Shown: positions 18,341 to 27,766, counted from the stretch's first letter. The stretch is 64,000 nt of DNA from Hoskinsella mucinilytica (GCF_045223415.1 NZ_JBEQZJ010000015.1:13988-77987), one strand, 5' to 3'. Notes: generated by a model from the letters alone, not told the origin. Translations and numbers: made by a program.

Positions 18341-19561
18341 ATGAAAAAAGTAGGTATCTTCTTGTTGGCAATCTTGTTACTATTTATCGGTAGTTTGATA
18401 TATGTTAACCAAAGGTCTTTAGATGTAACCTTTGATTTGATCAATCACGTAGGATCAAGTGAGATCTTAAAACCAATTCGTGCGGAATTTTCTTATGGTA
18501 TTTCAAGACATAAAATCGAATTTCGTATTGAACAGGGGAAACTACAATATCAAATAGATACACAAGATCCACTATATTCCTTACCATTTACATATGAATA
18601 TCAGGATGCTGATGCAAATGATGCTGAAGGTACCATACAATATCGTGATGGGGATGAGAAGGCGTATTTGTCAGAAGATGTAAATTGGGAATCTATTTAT
18701 GATAAATGTGATATCAATAAAACTGAGCTTGATAGTGTAGATATCGTTTATCAGTTTCAATCTTGGATACAGTATACTTATCAATTAGGACTAAAATCTG
18801 GATTAAAAGCACATTCCAATGATCGTTATAGCTTTCAAAGATATGATATTTCCTGTGAGGGAAAAGATCATATAGATCAGGATAAGCGCTTAGAAAAAAC
18901 AATCTTGAAGAAAGATCAATTCAATGGTCTATTCTTTGAAACAAACCAAGGCTTAGCCCAATATGCCAGGTATCTAGATGAGCATCATTATTATTTTGTG
19001 CCATCTATGGGTGTGGATATCAGTGGACAAAATCATATTTTTCAAATCAATGTGAATTCTCATGGTATTGAATATCAAGATATTACAGCTCTTCCACAAG
19101 GAAGATTGTATGAGGGAATGCAAATCGTGAACCAAGATCTTATGGTGTTTTCACATGATGAACAAAACTTTTATTTTTCTAAATATCAAACAGATGGTAG
19201 CTTCATGGAAGAAACAAAGATAGCGTATCAATATAAAGAAACAGAACCATGGAGTAGAATGTATCATGATTCTCGTTATTTATATTGGAATATAGGTATG
19301 GATTATCGTATCTTCGATACAAAGACCATGCAATTTGTGGATCATTATCAAATAGAAGATAAGGTATATGATATCATCTATCGAGATGGTATCTTATATA
19401 CCCTTGGTGAAGGTAGTACAGAAAAGAGTTGGTATATCAAAGCATATCAAAATAAACAATTGATCTATGAAGGAGAGGTTTTGGTGCCTGTGGAAGAATT
19501 GACACATACCGGAATCATAGACTATGGTTCTTTTATAGATGAAACTAGTAGGAGGGATTAG
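18341..19561 (+). CDS. Cassette 3 membrane-anchored extracellular protein
   Basis: 406 residues: an N-terminal anchor (about 3-21), then an acidic extracellular domain with HHYYFVPSMGVDISG and, near the end, LIYEGEVLV, both shared with cassette 1. ATG 18341 follows GTGAGGA; the frame is open upstream but overlaps the previous gene. The function is unknown. The ATPase gene begins two bases after its stop. Confidence 0.7.
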   Translation: MKKVGIFLLAILLLFIGSLIYVNQRSLDVTFDLINHVGSSEILKPIRAEFSYGISRHKIEFRIEQGKLQYQIDTQDPLYSLPFTYEYQDADANDAEGTIQYRDGDEKAYLSEDVNWESIYDKCDINKTELDSVDIVYQFQSWIQYTYQLGLKSGLKAHSNDRYSFQRYDISCEGKDHIDQDKRLEKTILKKDQFNGLFFETNQGLAQYARYLDEHHYYFVPSMGVDISGQNHIFQINVNSHGIEYQDITALPQGRLYEGMQIVNQDLMVFSHDEQNFYFSKYQTDGSFMEETKIAYQYKETEPWSRMYHDSRYLYWNIGMDYRIFDTKTMQFVDHYQIEDKVYDIIYRDGILYTLGEGSTEKSWYIKAYQNKQLIYEGEVLVPVEELTHTGIIDYGSFIDETSRRD

Positions 19562-19563
19562 GC

Positions 19564-20253
19564 ATGTTGGAGTTAAAGAAGGTAACGAAAGCTTATATAA
19601 GTGATAAAGGGATATTTGATGTTACGATTCAGTTTCATGAAGGAGAAATTACCGGGATTTTAGGTAGAAATGGTAGTGGTAAAACGACTTTGTTGAAGTC
19701 TATTTTAGATTTGATTCAAATCGATGCCGGGGAGATCTTGTTAGATGGATCTCATGTGTATGATCGATATCAAGATGTAGCTTTTATCAGTGAAGAAGGA
19801 AGCTTTATGCCGAATATGACCGCTTTAGAATATGGTAGATTTTTGAAAGATTATTATAAGCATTTTGATTTTCATGATTATCAAGCATTGTTAGAACAGT
19901 TTGAGATTAGTAAAGAAGGTAAAATCAAAGATTTCTCTAAAGGTCAGAAAATGAAAACGGAAATCGCCGCAGGCTTTTCCATGCATGCGAAATTGATTGT
20001 GTTGGATGAACCGTTTAATGGGTTGGATGTTTACGCAAAAGAGGATACCATTAAGCTTTTGATTCAACAATTGCATGAGGATACGGTCATTTTGATTTCC
20101 ACGCATAACATTGAAGAAATCGAAACCATTGCGGATCGTTGTATTGTGATGGAAAAGGGGAAAATCAGGAAAGATGTAAAAATGGATCAGCTACATGAAG
20201 TAGGGATGGATCTGAAAGATTTATTAGACCAATATCGAACAGAGATCAAATGA
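19564..20253 (+). CDS. ABC transporter ATP-binding protein of the cassette operon
   Basis: 229 residues. Walker A GRNGSGKTTLLKS, a degenerate signature KDFSKGQKMKTEIAAGF, Walker B LIVLDEPFNGLD and the switch His in STHNIEE are all present, so it should hydrolyse ATP. It is the only ATPase in the operon and must serve three permease cassettes plus the 16940 protein. This class (YtrB/BcrA-like) usually drives export or antibiotic protection. It is closed by the hairpin at 20270. Confidence 0.92.
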   Translation: MLELKKVTKAYISDKGIFDVTIQFHEGEITGILGRNGSGKTTLLKSILDLIQIDAGEILLDGSHVYDRYQDVAFISEEGSFMPNMTALEYGRFLKDYYKHFDFHDYQALLEQFEISKEGKIKDFSKGQKMKTEIAAGFSMHAKLIVLDEPFNGLDVYAKEDTIKLLIQQLHEDTVILISTHNIEEIETIADRCIVMEKGKIRKDVKMDQLHEVGMDLKDLLDQYRTEIK

Positions 20254-20269
20254 GTAGGATGATACAAAA

Positions 20270-20293
20270 AAAGCTGTCAATTTTGACAGCTTT
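20270..20293. terminator. Bidirectional terminator between ABC operon and flavoprotein
   Basis: AAAGCTGTCAA (20270-20280) and TTGACAGCTTT (20283-20293) form a near loop-free 11-bp dyad flanked by A-rich and T-rich tracts, serving both convergent units. Confidence 0.8.
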
Positions 20294-20298
20294 ATTAT

Positions 20299-21672
20299 CT
20301 ATGCTTTAGGTTCGTATAAATATCTTGCGACATATACACCTGATGCACTTGCATGAGATAAAGAGTGAGTGACACCACTACAATCTCCTATGACAAACAG
20401 ACCTTCGTGTTTGGTTTCTAGATGCTCATCGATTTCAACCTCTAGATTATAAAATTTTACCTCTACACCATATAGTAATGTATCATCATTTGCAGTACCC
20501 GGTGCAACCTTATCCAGTTGATAGATCATTTCGATGATATCGTCTAATTGACGCTTTGGAATGACCAAGCTTAAGTCACCGGGTGTCGCAGACAACGTTG
20601 GAGTGACAAAACTTTCTTGGATCCTTCCAACAGTACTTCTTTGACCTCGGATGAGATCGCCAAATCGTTGAACGATCACACCACCACCTAGCATATTGCT
20701 TAAGCGTGCGATGCTTTCACCGTATCCATTGCTATCTTTGAATGGTTCCGTGAAATGATTGCTTACCAATAATGCAAAATTGGTATTTTCTGTATAACGA
20801 GCAGGGTCTTCATAGCTATGACCGTTTACCGTAACGATTCCATTCGTGTTTTCACTTACGACAACACCTCTTGGGTTCATACAGAAAGTTCTGACTTTGT
20901 CTTGGAATTTTTGAGTACGATACACGATTTTACTTTCATAAAGTTCATCGGTCAAATGAGAGAAGATACTATAAGGAAGCTCAACACGTACCCCGATATC
21001 AACACGATTACTTTTGGTTTTGATACCTAAAGTATCGCAGACATTTCCCATCCATTTACTACCGCTTCTTCCGGTAGAGATGATACATTTTGTTCCGGTA
21101 AAGGTTTTCTCTCCACTATGTAAGGCATAGCCGTTTTCTAACTTTTCCACAGAGTCGATATGAGTATTGAAGTGCATGCTTACTTTATTCTGCAATTGTG
21201 CAAATAGATTTTCTAACACGACATAGTTTTTGTCTGTACCTAAATGACGTACTTGCGCTTCCAAAAGATGTAAATCATTCTGCATGCATTCCTTTTTTAA
21301 TCTGGTATTTCCAGTGGAATACAGTTTGGTATCTGCGCCACCATTTTCTACATTGATCTTATCTACATATTCCATTAACTCGATTGCTTCTTTTCTTCCT
21401 AAATATTCATATAAGGTACCACCGAATTGATTGGTAATATTATACTTTCCATCAGAAAATGCACCGGCACCGCCAAAGCCATTCATAATTGCACAGGTTT
21501 TACAATTGATACAAGATTTGATTTTCACCCCATCAATAGGACATTTCCTTTTTTCAAGGGGATTCCCTGTTTCAAATAAACCGATTTTTAATTCCGGCTG
21601 TAGGCGAAGCGCTTCGTATGCAGAGAAGATACCGCCAGGTCCAGCACCAACGATCACTAAGTCAAAATCCAT
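20299..21672 (-). CDS. NAD(P)/FAD-dependent oxidoreductase
   Basis: 457 residues from the reverse ATG at 21672, preceded by GGAGGTG; the frame is open further upstream but a dinucleotide-binding start MDFDLVIVGAGPGGIFSAY fits best here. GxGxxG for FAD is at about residues 8-13. A Cys-containing stretch IKSCINCKTCAIMNGFGGAG follows at about 60-80, and a second FAD contact VIGDCSGVTHSLSHASASG lies near the C-terminus. This pattern matches the uncharacterised FAD-dependent dehydrogenase family (COG2509-like). The substrate is unknown. Confidence 0.85.
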   Translation of the reverse strand: MDFDLVIVGAGPGGIFSAYEALRLQPELKIGLFETGNPLEKRKCPIDGVKIKSCINCKTCAIMNGFGGAGAFSDGKYNITNQFGGTLYEYLGRKEAIELMEYVDKINVENGGADTKLYSTGNTRLKKECMQNDLHLLEAQVRHLGTDKNYVVLENLFAQLQNKVSMHFNTHIDSVEKLENGYALHSGEKTFTGTKCIISTGRSGSKWMGNVCDTLGIKTKSNRVDIGVRVELPYSIFSHLTDELYESKIVYRTQKFQDKVRTFCMNPRGVVVSENTNGIVTVNGHSYEDPARYTENTNFALLVSNHFTEPFKDSNGYGESIARLSNMLGGGVIVQRFGDLIRGQRSTVGRIQESFVTPTLSATPGDLSLVIPKRQLDDIIEMIYQLDKVAPGTANDDTLLYGVEVKFYNLEVEIDEHLETKHEGLFVIGDCSGVTHSLSHASASGVYVARYLYEPKA

Positions 21673-21800
21673 AAGACACCTCCATAAATTGATTAATTTT
21701 ATGGGAAATTTCAAGATTTCCCAAAGTATTTTACCATATCTATAGAATAAAGCCAGCATTATTTATGAAAACTTTATGAAAGCGGAATGCAAGGAAAAAG

Positions 21801-21820
21801 AAAAGGCCTTTGGGCCTTCT
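21801..21820 (-). terminator. Terminator of the CBM9-like gene
   Basis: On the reverse strand AGAAGGCC and GGCCTTTT form a hairpin with a four-base loop followed by T-rich sequence, just after the stop at 21825. Confidence 0.75.
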
Positions 21821-21824
21821 CAGT

Positions 21825-22610
21825 TTATTGCAAGAAACGGAATTCACCGAAGGAAGAGGCAACATGGAAGTCAGGATTTGCGGTTTTCGGATCTACCCAA
21901 GAAATCCATTCCATCTTAGGATCTTCACCATCTTTTGTAGGGGTTGAGAATTCAGCACGATAGATACCGGCACGCATGATGTGATCATTCAATAGCTTTA
22001 AATCTTCTAACGTTTTCATTGGAACTTTCCCCTCAACGATATAGCCATCATCATTGACAACAGCTTTTGTTTCTAATCCCTCTAAATTCCACTTTCCGTC
22101 AAAGTCACGATAATATACAATAGAGTAATCATGTACTCGTCCTTTCGGATCGATTTCAATGCCATAATATTTTTCCATACCATCAGGGCCTGGTTTATCA
22201 ATATAAGTACCGGCAAAGAACAATTCAACACGATCTTCCATATCTACGGTACTTTCGTCATCTTTCCAGTTTTCATCCATTACAACATCTTGATCTTTTA
22301 CGGTGAAACAGAAATAGAAATTATCTTTATCATGATATCCTTTGAATTCCGTGAATGGAGCTTCTTTGGTATCCCATGGGAAGTGGAAACCGCCGGAAAT
22401 TGCAGGGATGTCTTTCCATACCTCATCTTCCAGTGAGCCATCAATGCTCGCAGCTTGATCTCGTTTTACGATATCATAATGTGGTGTAGTTGCTTCGTTA
22501 TAAGCAACACTTGTAGTTGGAGAAGTAGAAGCGTTGTTAGAGTTACATCCTGTCAGGGCAAATAAGGAAGCTGTTAAAGCCAGCGTAGTCCATTGAACGA
22601 TTTTTTTCAT
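21825..22610 (-). CDS. Lipoprotein with CBM9-like carbohydrate-binding domain
   Basis: 261 residues. The signal peptide ends in the lipobox LTGC (Cys about residue 22), so the protein is lipid-anchored outside the cell. The rest resembles the family 9 carbohydrate-binding (DOMON-like) fold: SIDGSLEDEVWKDIPAI near residue 55, a central DRVELFFAG and a closing IVEGKVPMKTL. Such domains bind sugars or occur in extracellular redox or sensor proteins. It stands alone between terminators, with GAGGAGA before the start. The ligand is unknown. Confidence 0.8.
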   Translation of the reverse strand: MKKIVQWTTLALTASLFALTGCNSNNASTSPTTSVAYNEATTPHYDIVKRDQAASIDGSLEDEVWKDIPAISGGFHFPWDTKEAPFTEFKGYHDKDNFYFCFTVKDQDVVMDENWKDDESTVDMEDRVELFFAGTYIDKPGPDGMEKYYGIEIDPKGRVHDYSIVYYRDFDGKWNLEGLETKAVVNDDGYIVEGKVPMKTLEDLKLLNDHIMRAGIYRAEFSTPTKDGEDPKMEWISWVDPKTANPDFHVASSFGEFRFLQ

Positions 22611-22682
22611 ATGAATCGTCTCCTCTCTCTATAGTAGTATCATATCACGAAAAAGTGATGAAAACAATACAAAATGTAAGCG

Positions 22683-22725
22683 CTATCGTATGACGAATGT
22701 GTGATGTATAAGATCCATACGATAG
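22683..22725. promoter_or_regulatory. Long inverted repeat upstream of 22752
   Basis: CTATCGTATG (22683-22692) and CATACGATAG (22716-22725) are a perfect 10-bp inverted repeat with a 23-base spacer, in the gap between the divergent 22610 and 22752 genes. No T-run follows it, so it is unlikely to be a terminator. It may be a paired operator or an RNA stem. Confidence 0.5.
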
Positions 22726-22751
22726 GGTATACTGATGGCTGAGGTGAATGG

Positions 22752-23132
22752 ATGAAAAAGGCGTGGATACTATGTTGTATGCTATTATGGATGTTCGTAT
22801 GCAGTGTTCATATTTACAGTCGCAATCAATCTTTGGAATATGAGATTCATTATGATTCTCATACCAAACAGACGTATGAAATAAAGGAAAAGATGCAAAA
22901 GACCTTTGATGATCTTGTGAGCAATGTGCATACAGACAGTCAAGGATTGATGGTGTTACATAATATTGAAAAATTCTCTTATCATAATATTAAGGCAGAA
23001 TGGAAGGATAAGCTTGTCTTAATTGAAGGGGATGGAAAAGGCTCTATCATAGAAGGTGATTTGAAAACCAGGCAATATTGTATGGATAAGGTTCAACCAA
23101 GAAGTTTCATTCAAGAATTATTCGCTAGATGA
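22752..23132 (+). CDS. Hypothetical exported protein
   Basis: 126 residues with an N-terminal hydrophobic stretch (about 3-21) that looks like a signal or anchor, followed by a short soluble domain. I recognise no family. GAGGTGAATGG lies before the ATG, and a strong hairpin follows the stop at once, so the gene is a single unit. Confidence 0.6.
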   Translation: MKKAWILCCMLLWMFVCSVHIYSRNQSLEYEIHYDSHTKQTYEIKEKMQKTFDDLVSNVHTDSQGLMVLHNIEKFSYHNIKAEWKDKLVLIEGDGKGSIIEGDLKTRQYCMDKVQPRSFIQELFAR

Positions 23133-23133
23133 T

Positions 23134-23166
23134 AGGAAGAGTGATCATACTCTTCCTTTTTCCTAT
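23134..23166 (+). terminator. Terminator after 22752 gene
   Basis: AGGAAGAGT (about 23134-23142) and ACTCTTCCT (about 23149-23157) around a short loop, followed by T-rich sequence. Confidence 0.85.
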
Positions 23167-23305
23167 GTTATCGTGGTAAGAAGTTGTGTTCCTTATATAA
23201 GGAAGTGATTCTATATACTATATAGAAAGAAACATAGAATGTAGCTAGGCTTTTAGGAATAGGAAATGATATAATAACCATGTTTGATAAAGAGAGGTGC
23301 AGTGT

Positions 23306-24181
23306 ATGAAAAGTTCAAGCAGGGAAATGATGGTCGATATCGCATGGATCATCGCAGGAAATCTGTTTTTGGCAATGGGGGTTGCCTGGTTTATTTTACC
23401 TAACAATGTTTTAACAGGGGGATTGGCAGGGGTCGCAATTGCCTTAGAACCATTGCTTCATATACAGCCGCAGTTGATGATCAACGTATTGACGGTCGTA
23501 TTATTTGTTCTAGGTTCTTTTATATTAGGTAAGAAGTTTGCGATGAAAACCATTTTAAGTACGGTGCTGTATCCTTTGTTGTTAAGTGTTATGTCTTATC
23601 TTGTAAGTGATGTGATAGCTCCTGATACATTTATCATGGATAAATATTTGGCAACGATTTACGGGGGAGCATTGATGGGAATCGGAATCGGATGTGTGTT
23701 TCGTACAGGTGCAAGTACCGGTGGTATGGATATCCCACCATTGATCGTAAATAAATATACGCATATTCCTTTACCTACGTTGGTATTGATTACGGATGCA
23801 CTCACTGTATTATTGGGAGTGTTTACTTATAATCTACAAGCTGCTTTGACAGGAATTCTTTCTGTATGGGTGAGCAGTATGTTGATTGATAAAACGATGA
23901 TGATCGGAGGACATAGTGCTCAAAGTGTCATGATCATATCCGATAACTATGAGGAATTGATGAAAAAAATACATGATCAATTAGAAAGAGGGACAACGAT
24001 CTTACAGGCAATGGGAGGTTTTTCTAAGGAAAAGAAACCGGTGATCATGGTTGTGGTTAGTAAGAAGCAACTTCCTGAGCTACAATATATGATTGCTCAT
24101 GAAGATCCGGAGGCCTTTGTAATTGTTTCAGAAACAAATGAAGTACAAGGATTGGGATTTACTTACGAAGAGGAACTTTAG
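23306..24181 (+). CDS. YitT-family membrane protein
   Basis: 291 residues from ATG 23306 (AGAGAGG 8 nt upstream). About five N-terminal membrane helices carry the DUF161 signature (NLFLAMGVAWFILPNNVLTGG, split by helices, and FRTGASTGGMDI), followed by a C-terminal soluble DUF2179 domain (about 210-291, ERGTTILQAMGGF and VQGLGFTYEE). The family is common in Bacillota, and its function is not established. The next gene begins 12 nt later, so the two are likely co-transcribed. Confidence 0.9.
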   Translation: MKSSSREMMVDIAWIIAGNLFLAMGVAWFILPNNVLTGGLAGVAIALEPLLHIQPQLMINVLTVVLFVLGSFILGKKFAMKTILSTVLYPLLLSVMSYLVSDVIAPDTFIMDKYLATIYGGALMGIGIGCVFRTGASTGGMDIPPLIVNKYTHIPLPTLVLITDALTVLLGVFTYNLQAALTGILSVWVSSMLIDKTMMIGGHSAQSVMIISDNYEELMKKIHDQLERGTTILQAMGGFSKEKKPVIMVVVSKKQLPELQYMIAHEDPEAFVIVSETNEVQGLGFTYEEEL

Positions 24182-24193
24182 GAGGTCTTGAAT

Positions 24194-24979
24194 ATGCAAA
24201 AATTTAATTATCACAGTCACACCAAAAGATGTGGACATGCAAGTGGAGAAGATGAGGCATATGTGCTTTCTGCCATACAAAACGGATATCAAAGAATGGG
24301 CTTCTCAGATCATGCTCCTTATCGAAACGGATATGCGAAGGGGGAAAGGATGCATAAGGAGGAATTAGCGGAGTATATACAAAGTGTAAAGATGCTTCAA
24401 CAAAAATATGCAGATCAAATTGAAATACGCATCGGTTTAGAGTTTGAATATTTTGAAGATCAATTAGATGAAATATTAGAATATAAGGATCAAATGGACT
24501 ATCTTATCATTGGTCAACATGGTCCAAAGTTGTATGAAGAGGAGTTTTATACGAGAAACAGTGATGAGGATATCCTGCTATATGCATCGTTGATTGAGAA
24601 GGCTTGTAGAAGGGGACTTCCGGATATGATCGCACATCCGGATCTATACATGTTTTCTAAAGAGGAATGGACAGTGGCCTGTGAACAAGCAGCGGTAACG
24701 ATTACCAAGGCAGCAGTAGAAGCAAATATCCCGTTGGAAATCAATTTGAATGGTATTCGTTATGGTTATCAACAGATCGGTAAAGAAAAACGAATCACTT
24801 ATCCTTATCGTAGATTTTGGGAAGTCGCAAGTCGATATCCGGTAAAAGTTGTTTATGGATTGGATGCCCACCATCCTGATAAATATGGGGATTTAGATGC
24901 ATTCCACACTGTAGATGAGTTGTTGAAAGGGATACCACTTCATAAGCTAGAGGATCTGAAATTTCAGAAAAAGCTGTAG
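24194..24979 (+). CDS. PHP-domain phosphatase, histidinol-phosphatase type
   Basis: 261 residues. The PHP metal-binding motif NYHSHTKRCGHA is at the N-terminus, with further ligands in GFSDHAPY, IGLEFEYF, IGQHG, MIAHPDLYMF and YGLDAHHPD. This resembles HisK-type histidinol-phosphate phosphatases. No other histidine biosynthesis gene is in the window, so the real substrate could be another phosphate ester. ATG 24194 is chosen because GGAGG at 24181-24185 has ideal spacing to it. Confidence 0.85.
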   Translation: MQKFNYHSHTKRCGHASGEDEAYVLSAIQNGYQRMGFSDHAPYRNGYAKGERMHKEELAEYIQSVKMLQQKYADQIEIRIGLEFEYFEDQLDEILEYKDQMDYLIIGQHGPKLYEEEFYTRNSDEDILLYASLIEKACRRGLPDMIAHPDLYMFSKEEWTVACEQAAVTITKAAVEANIPLEINLNGIRYGYQQIGKEKRITYPYRRFWEVASRYPVKVVYGLDAHHPDKYGDLDAFHTVDELLKGIPLHKLEDLKFQKKL

Positions 24980-25527
24980 ATAAAGCGAGTGAGGGATAAG
25001 AAATACAAGAAGGAAATAAAAAAACCTATATATACATATGTGATGAAAATCAAGAATGTGCTTTTTTAGTTTGTATAACCCACTTTTTGCGAAAAACAGG
25101 CAGAAAAACTACATAATGATGTAGAAAAAAGCAGAAAAAAAGGGATAATCAAACACAGAGAATACTAGAATGAGCTAGTGTTTTCTGTGTTTTTTTCACA
25201 ATTAGTTGAATTTTCTTAAAATACGATAAATAAAGGGTTTTTCTGTTGTGTCATAAAAAAAGTAAAATGAAAAAAACAGAAACATTGTGATTGAATTACA
25301 AAATTTCACAAATAAATCAGGTGAATGAAAGAAACCTGAAAGTTTCAAAAAGTAAACATTAGCCTTTATTTAAGGGTTTTGGAATAAAAACACATGCGAG
25401 AGCATAGGTATAAAATAGAATAAAGTGAGCAGAATAAGACCAAAAGGAATGTTAAAAAATAAAAAAATTGGACAAGTTGAAAGAATTGTGATAGACTAGT
25501 GCATGTTTCATTAAAGGAGGAACATTA
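24980..25527. other. 548-base intergenic region with one hairpin terminator
   Basis: An A-rich region without a credible ORF on either strand. It holds a small perfect hairpin (CTACAT-AATG-ATGTAG, about 25110-25125) and a strong terminator at about 25154-25199, so transcription from the PHP gene probably ends there. The following ~300 bases are A-rich with repeated AAAAAC and GAAA runs and lead to the 25528 gene. A long 5' leader there is possible, but I see no known riboswitch. Confidence 0.45.
25154..25199 (+). terminator. Terminator in the intergenic region
   Basis: AACACAGAGAATACTAG pairs with CTAGTGTTTTCTGTGTT across a short loop and is followed by T residues. Confidence 0.75.
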
Positions 25528-26340
25528 ATGAAGTCAAGACGAATCTTATTATTCGCTTTATTCACCTGTGTTTTCGCTTTATATGGATGTGTCAGCTCCG
25601 TATCAGATGTAGCATCTGAACGTAATCTGACTATGAACATCAAGGAGAATACATTCGTAGGTAATGTATTAGATAGCAACTCTCTTATGCCGATGGCAAG
25701 AAATCAGGTTCAAAAGAATGACCTTATTCAGATCATGAATGGAACTTATGAACATATGCCACGTGTGCGTACGCTGGAAGGTAAGTTAAAAGCAACATCT
25801 ACTTTACAGCAAGTAGCGAATGACTACACAAAGCAAGTGAAAGAAAAACAGAAAAAATTAAAGGAAGAAAAAGAAAAGGCGGAAGCCTTAAGAAAAGAAA
25901 AAGAGGAAGCAAAAAAGAAACAGGAAGCAGAAGAGCGTTTACCTGCTTTTGAGGGAAAAATTACAACTTATGGCGTAGATTGTTATGGTTGTTCCTTTAC
26001 CAATGGTAGAGGTGGTACGGCAACCGGAGTAGCATTGGATATCAATGCCGGTGTGCAACAAAGTGATGGAAGCTTTCAGCCGGGTATTAAATATGGTAAT
26101 TACTATATTGTGGCGGCAGATCCAAGCATTCCGATGTATTCTATATTGAAAATCAGTAATCATGGGTTAAGTGGTAGTGGGATTTCTCCCGATGAACCTT
26201 TTTATGCCATCGTATTAGATCGTGGTGGAGCCATTTATGGAGGACATTTAGATCTATATATCGGTAGTGAAAATTCCGGTGCTGTCGTACAGGCAGGACC
26301 TGCATCACCAACCATTCAGGTTGTCAGCTACGGTGGATAA
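25528..26340 (+). CDS. Lipoprotein with coiled coil and C-terminal 3D domain
   Basis: 270 residues. The signal peptide ends near ALYGC, a plausible lipobox. A Lys/Glu-rich coiled coil at about 100-138 is followed by the 3D domain (about 145-265): ITTYGVDCYGCSF, YIVAADPSIPMYSILKI and FYAIVLDRGGAIYGGHLDLY, which holds the three conserved Asp. 3D domains occur in wall lytic enzymes and resuscitation factors (YabE, MltA-like), so peptidoglycan cleavage is plausible. Strong ribosome site AAAGGAGG. Terminator at 26344. Confidence 0.85.
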   Translation: MKSRRILLFALFTCVFALYGCVSSVSDVASERNLTMNIKENTFVGNVLDSNSLMPMARNQVQKNDLIQIMNGTYEHMPRVRTLEGKLKATSTLQQVANDYTKQVKEKQKKLKEEKEKAEALRKEKEEAKKKQEAEERLPAFEGKITTYGVDCYGCSFTNGRGGTATGVALDINAGVQQSDGSFQPGIKYGNYYIVAADPSIPMYSILKISNHGLSGSGISPDEPFYAIVLDRGGAIYGGHLDLYIGSENSGAVVQAGPASPTIQVVSYGG

Positions 26341-26343
26341 CAC

Positions 26344-26375
26344 AAACCTGCGCTTTTCATAGTGCAGGTTTTTCA
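26344..26375 (+). terminator. Terminator after 3D-domain gene
   Basis: AACCTGC (26345-26351) and GCAGGTT (26364-26370) followed by T. Confidence 0.8.
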
Positions 26376-26436
26376 TCTTTTCAAGATATTTGTATGTTTT
26401 GTGGTATAATAAAACAGCAAAAGGAGGTTCTATGCA

Positions 26437-27705
26437 ATGGAGTTTGTAGAATTACAAGAAAAAGAATTTGCGCAGTTTGCGCTTCATCATGAGCTGAATA
26501 ATCTATGGCAGACACCGAATATGGCGAAGATGAGGGAACAGCGTGGTTTTCATACATCTTATGTAGGAGTAAAAGAAGAAGGAAATATCATCGCAGCAAG
26601 TATGCTTTCTTCTATTCCTGTATTTATGGGATACTCTATGGTACAACTATTAAGAGGACCATTGATCGATTTTAAGAATAAAGAAGTATATACCTTCTTT
26701 CATCAACATTTGGTTGCTTATTTAAAACAACAGAAATGCTTATATTTTCATATCGATCCTTATCTTCCTTATAAGGAAAGGGATTTAGAAGGAGAACTTG
26801 TAGAAGGTGGATTTGACAATAGCGATGTTGTAGAGATGTTAACATCTTTGGGTTATCGCCATGAAGGATTTACTCGTGGAATTGATTTAACAAGAGAGCC
26901 TAGATGGATCTATACCATTGATTTGAAAGATAAGACATCGGATGATGTATTAAAACAGATGGAACGTAAAACCCTTCGAAGTGTGAAAAAAGCCATGAAA
27001 TATAATGTTCAGGTCAATGAATTAGACCGTGATCATATTTATGTTTATGAAAATGTAATTCAACAAACCGGAGAGCGTAGAGGCTTTCAAGGAAGAGATG
27101 AAGAATATCATCAGCGTTTATATGATTTTTATCATGAAGATGGATATATCAAGTTTTTATGTGCAACCTTGGACTTAAACGATTATAAAGAGGATTTAAA
27201 AAAGGATCTGGCTTCGAATACAAAAGAGAGAGATACTTGTGCGAAACGTTTAGAACAACAAGAGAGCACTAAGATTCGAAAAAAGATGGATCTGGCACAG
27301 GAACAAATCGATCAGTTAGAAGATAAATTGAAGGAAGCAGATGAAATGATTCAAACAGATGGGCAAGTACTTACGTTGGCAAGTGGTGTTTTCTTTACTT
27401 ATGGTAAAGAAGTGTTATGTTTGATGAGTGGTGTCTATGAAAAATATATGCGATTTGCGGCTCCTTACGCAATGCATTGGAAGATGATGAATTATGTTAT
27501 TGAACATGGAATGCAACGTTATAATCTATATGGTATGAGTGGAAACTTTGATCCTAAAGCCGAAGATTATGGTGTTTATTTGTTTAAAAAAGGATTTCAA
27601 GGAGAGATTCAAGAATTGATCGGTGACTTTGATTATATCGTGCATCCTGGCATGTATCGATTATATCAATTCTTACGTAGTATGAAACATAAGATCAAAG
27701 GATAA
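26437..27705 (+). CDS. FemAB-family peptidoglycan bridge aminoacyltransferase
   Basis: 422 residues, normal for FemABX proteins. These enzymes use aminoacyl-tRNA to add bridge amino acids to lipid II. Two GNAT-like halves are separated by a helical coiled-coil arm at about 243-310 (KDLASNTKERDTCAKRLEQ and following Lys/Glu-rich helices), the tRNA-synthetase-like feature of Fem proteins. Family marks are LLRGPLIDF, IDPYLPYKERD and YNLYGMSGNFDPKAEDYGV near the end. The amino acid added cannot be told. Single gene between terminators. Confidence 0.92.
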   Translation: MEFVELQEKEFAQFALHHELNNLWQTPNMAKMREQRGFHTSYVGVKEEGNIIAASMLSSIPVFMGYSMVQLLRGPLIDFKNKEVYTFFHQHLVAYLKQQKCLYFHIDPYLPYKERDLEGELVEGGFDNSDVVEMLTSLGYRHEGFTRGIDLTREPRWIYTIDLKDKTSDDVLKQMERKTLRSVKKAMKYNVQVNELDRDHIYVYENVIQQTGERRGFQGRDEEYHQRLYDFYHEDGYIKFLCATLDLNDYKEDLKKDLASNTKERDTCAKRLEQQESTKIRKKMDLAQEQIDQLEDKLKEADEMIQTDGQVLTLASGVFFTYGKEVLCLMSGVYEKYMRFAAPYAMHWKMMNYVIEHGMQRYNLYGMSGNFDPKAEDYGVYLFKKGFQGEIQELIGDFDYIVHPGMYRLYQFLRSMKHKIKG

Positions 27706-27711
27706 ACCTAT

Positions 27712-27750
27712 AAGATGTCGCTACATAAGATGGTGGCATCTGTTTTTTAT
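27712..27750 (+). terminator. Terminator after femAB-type gene
   Basis: AGATGTC and GGCATCT form an imperfect stem followed by six or more T. Confidence 0.6.
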
Positions 27751-27766
27751 AAAGAGGAGGGAAACT

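Noticed and set aside
24980..25527. Riboswitch or repeat array in the A-rich gap
   Set aside because: No known aptamer core and no regular direct repeats were seen; only one terminator and one short hairpin are clear.
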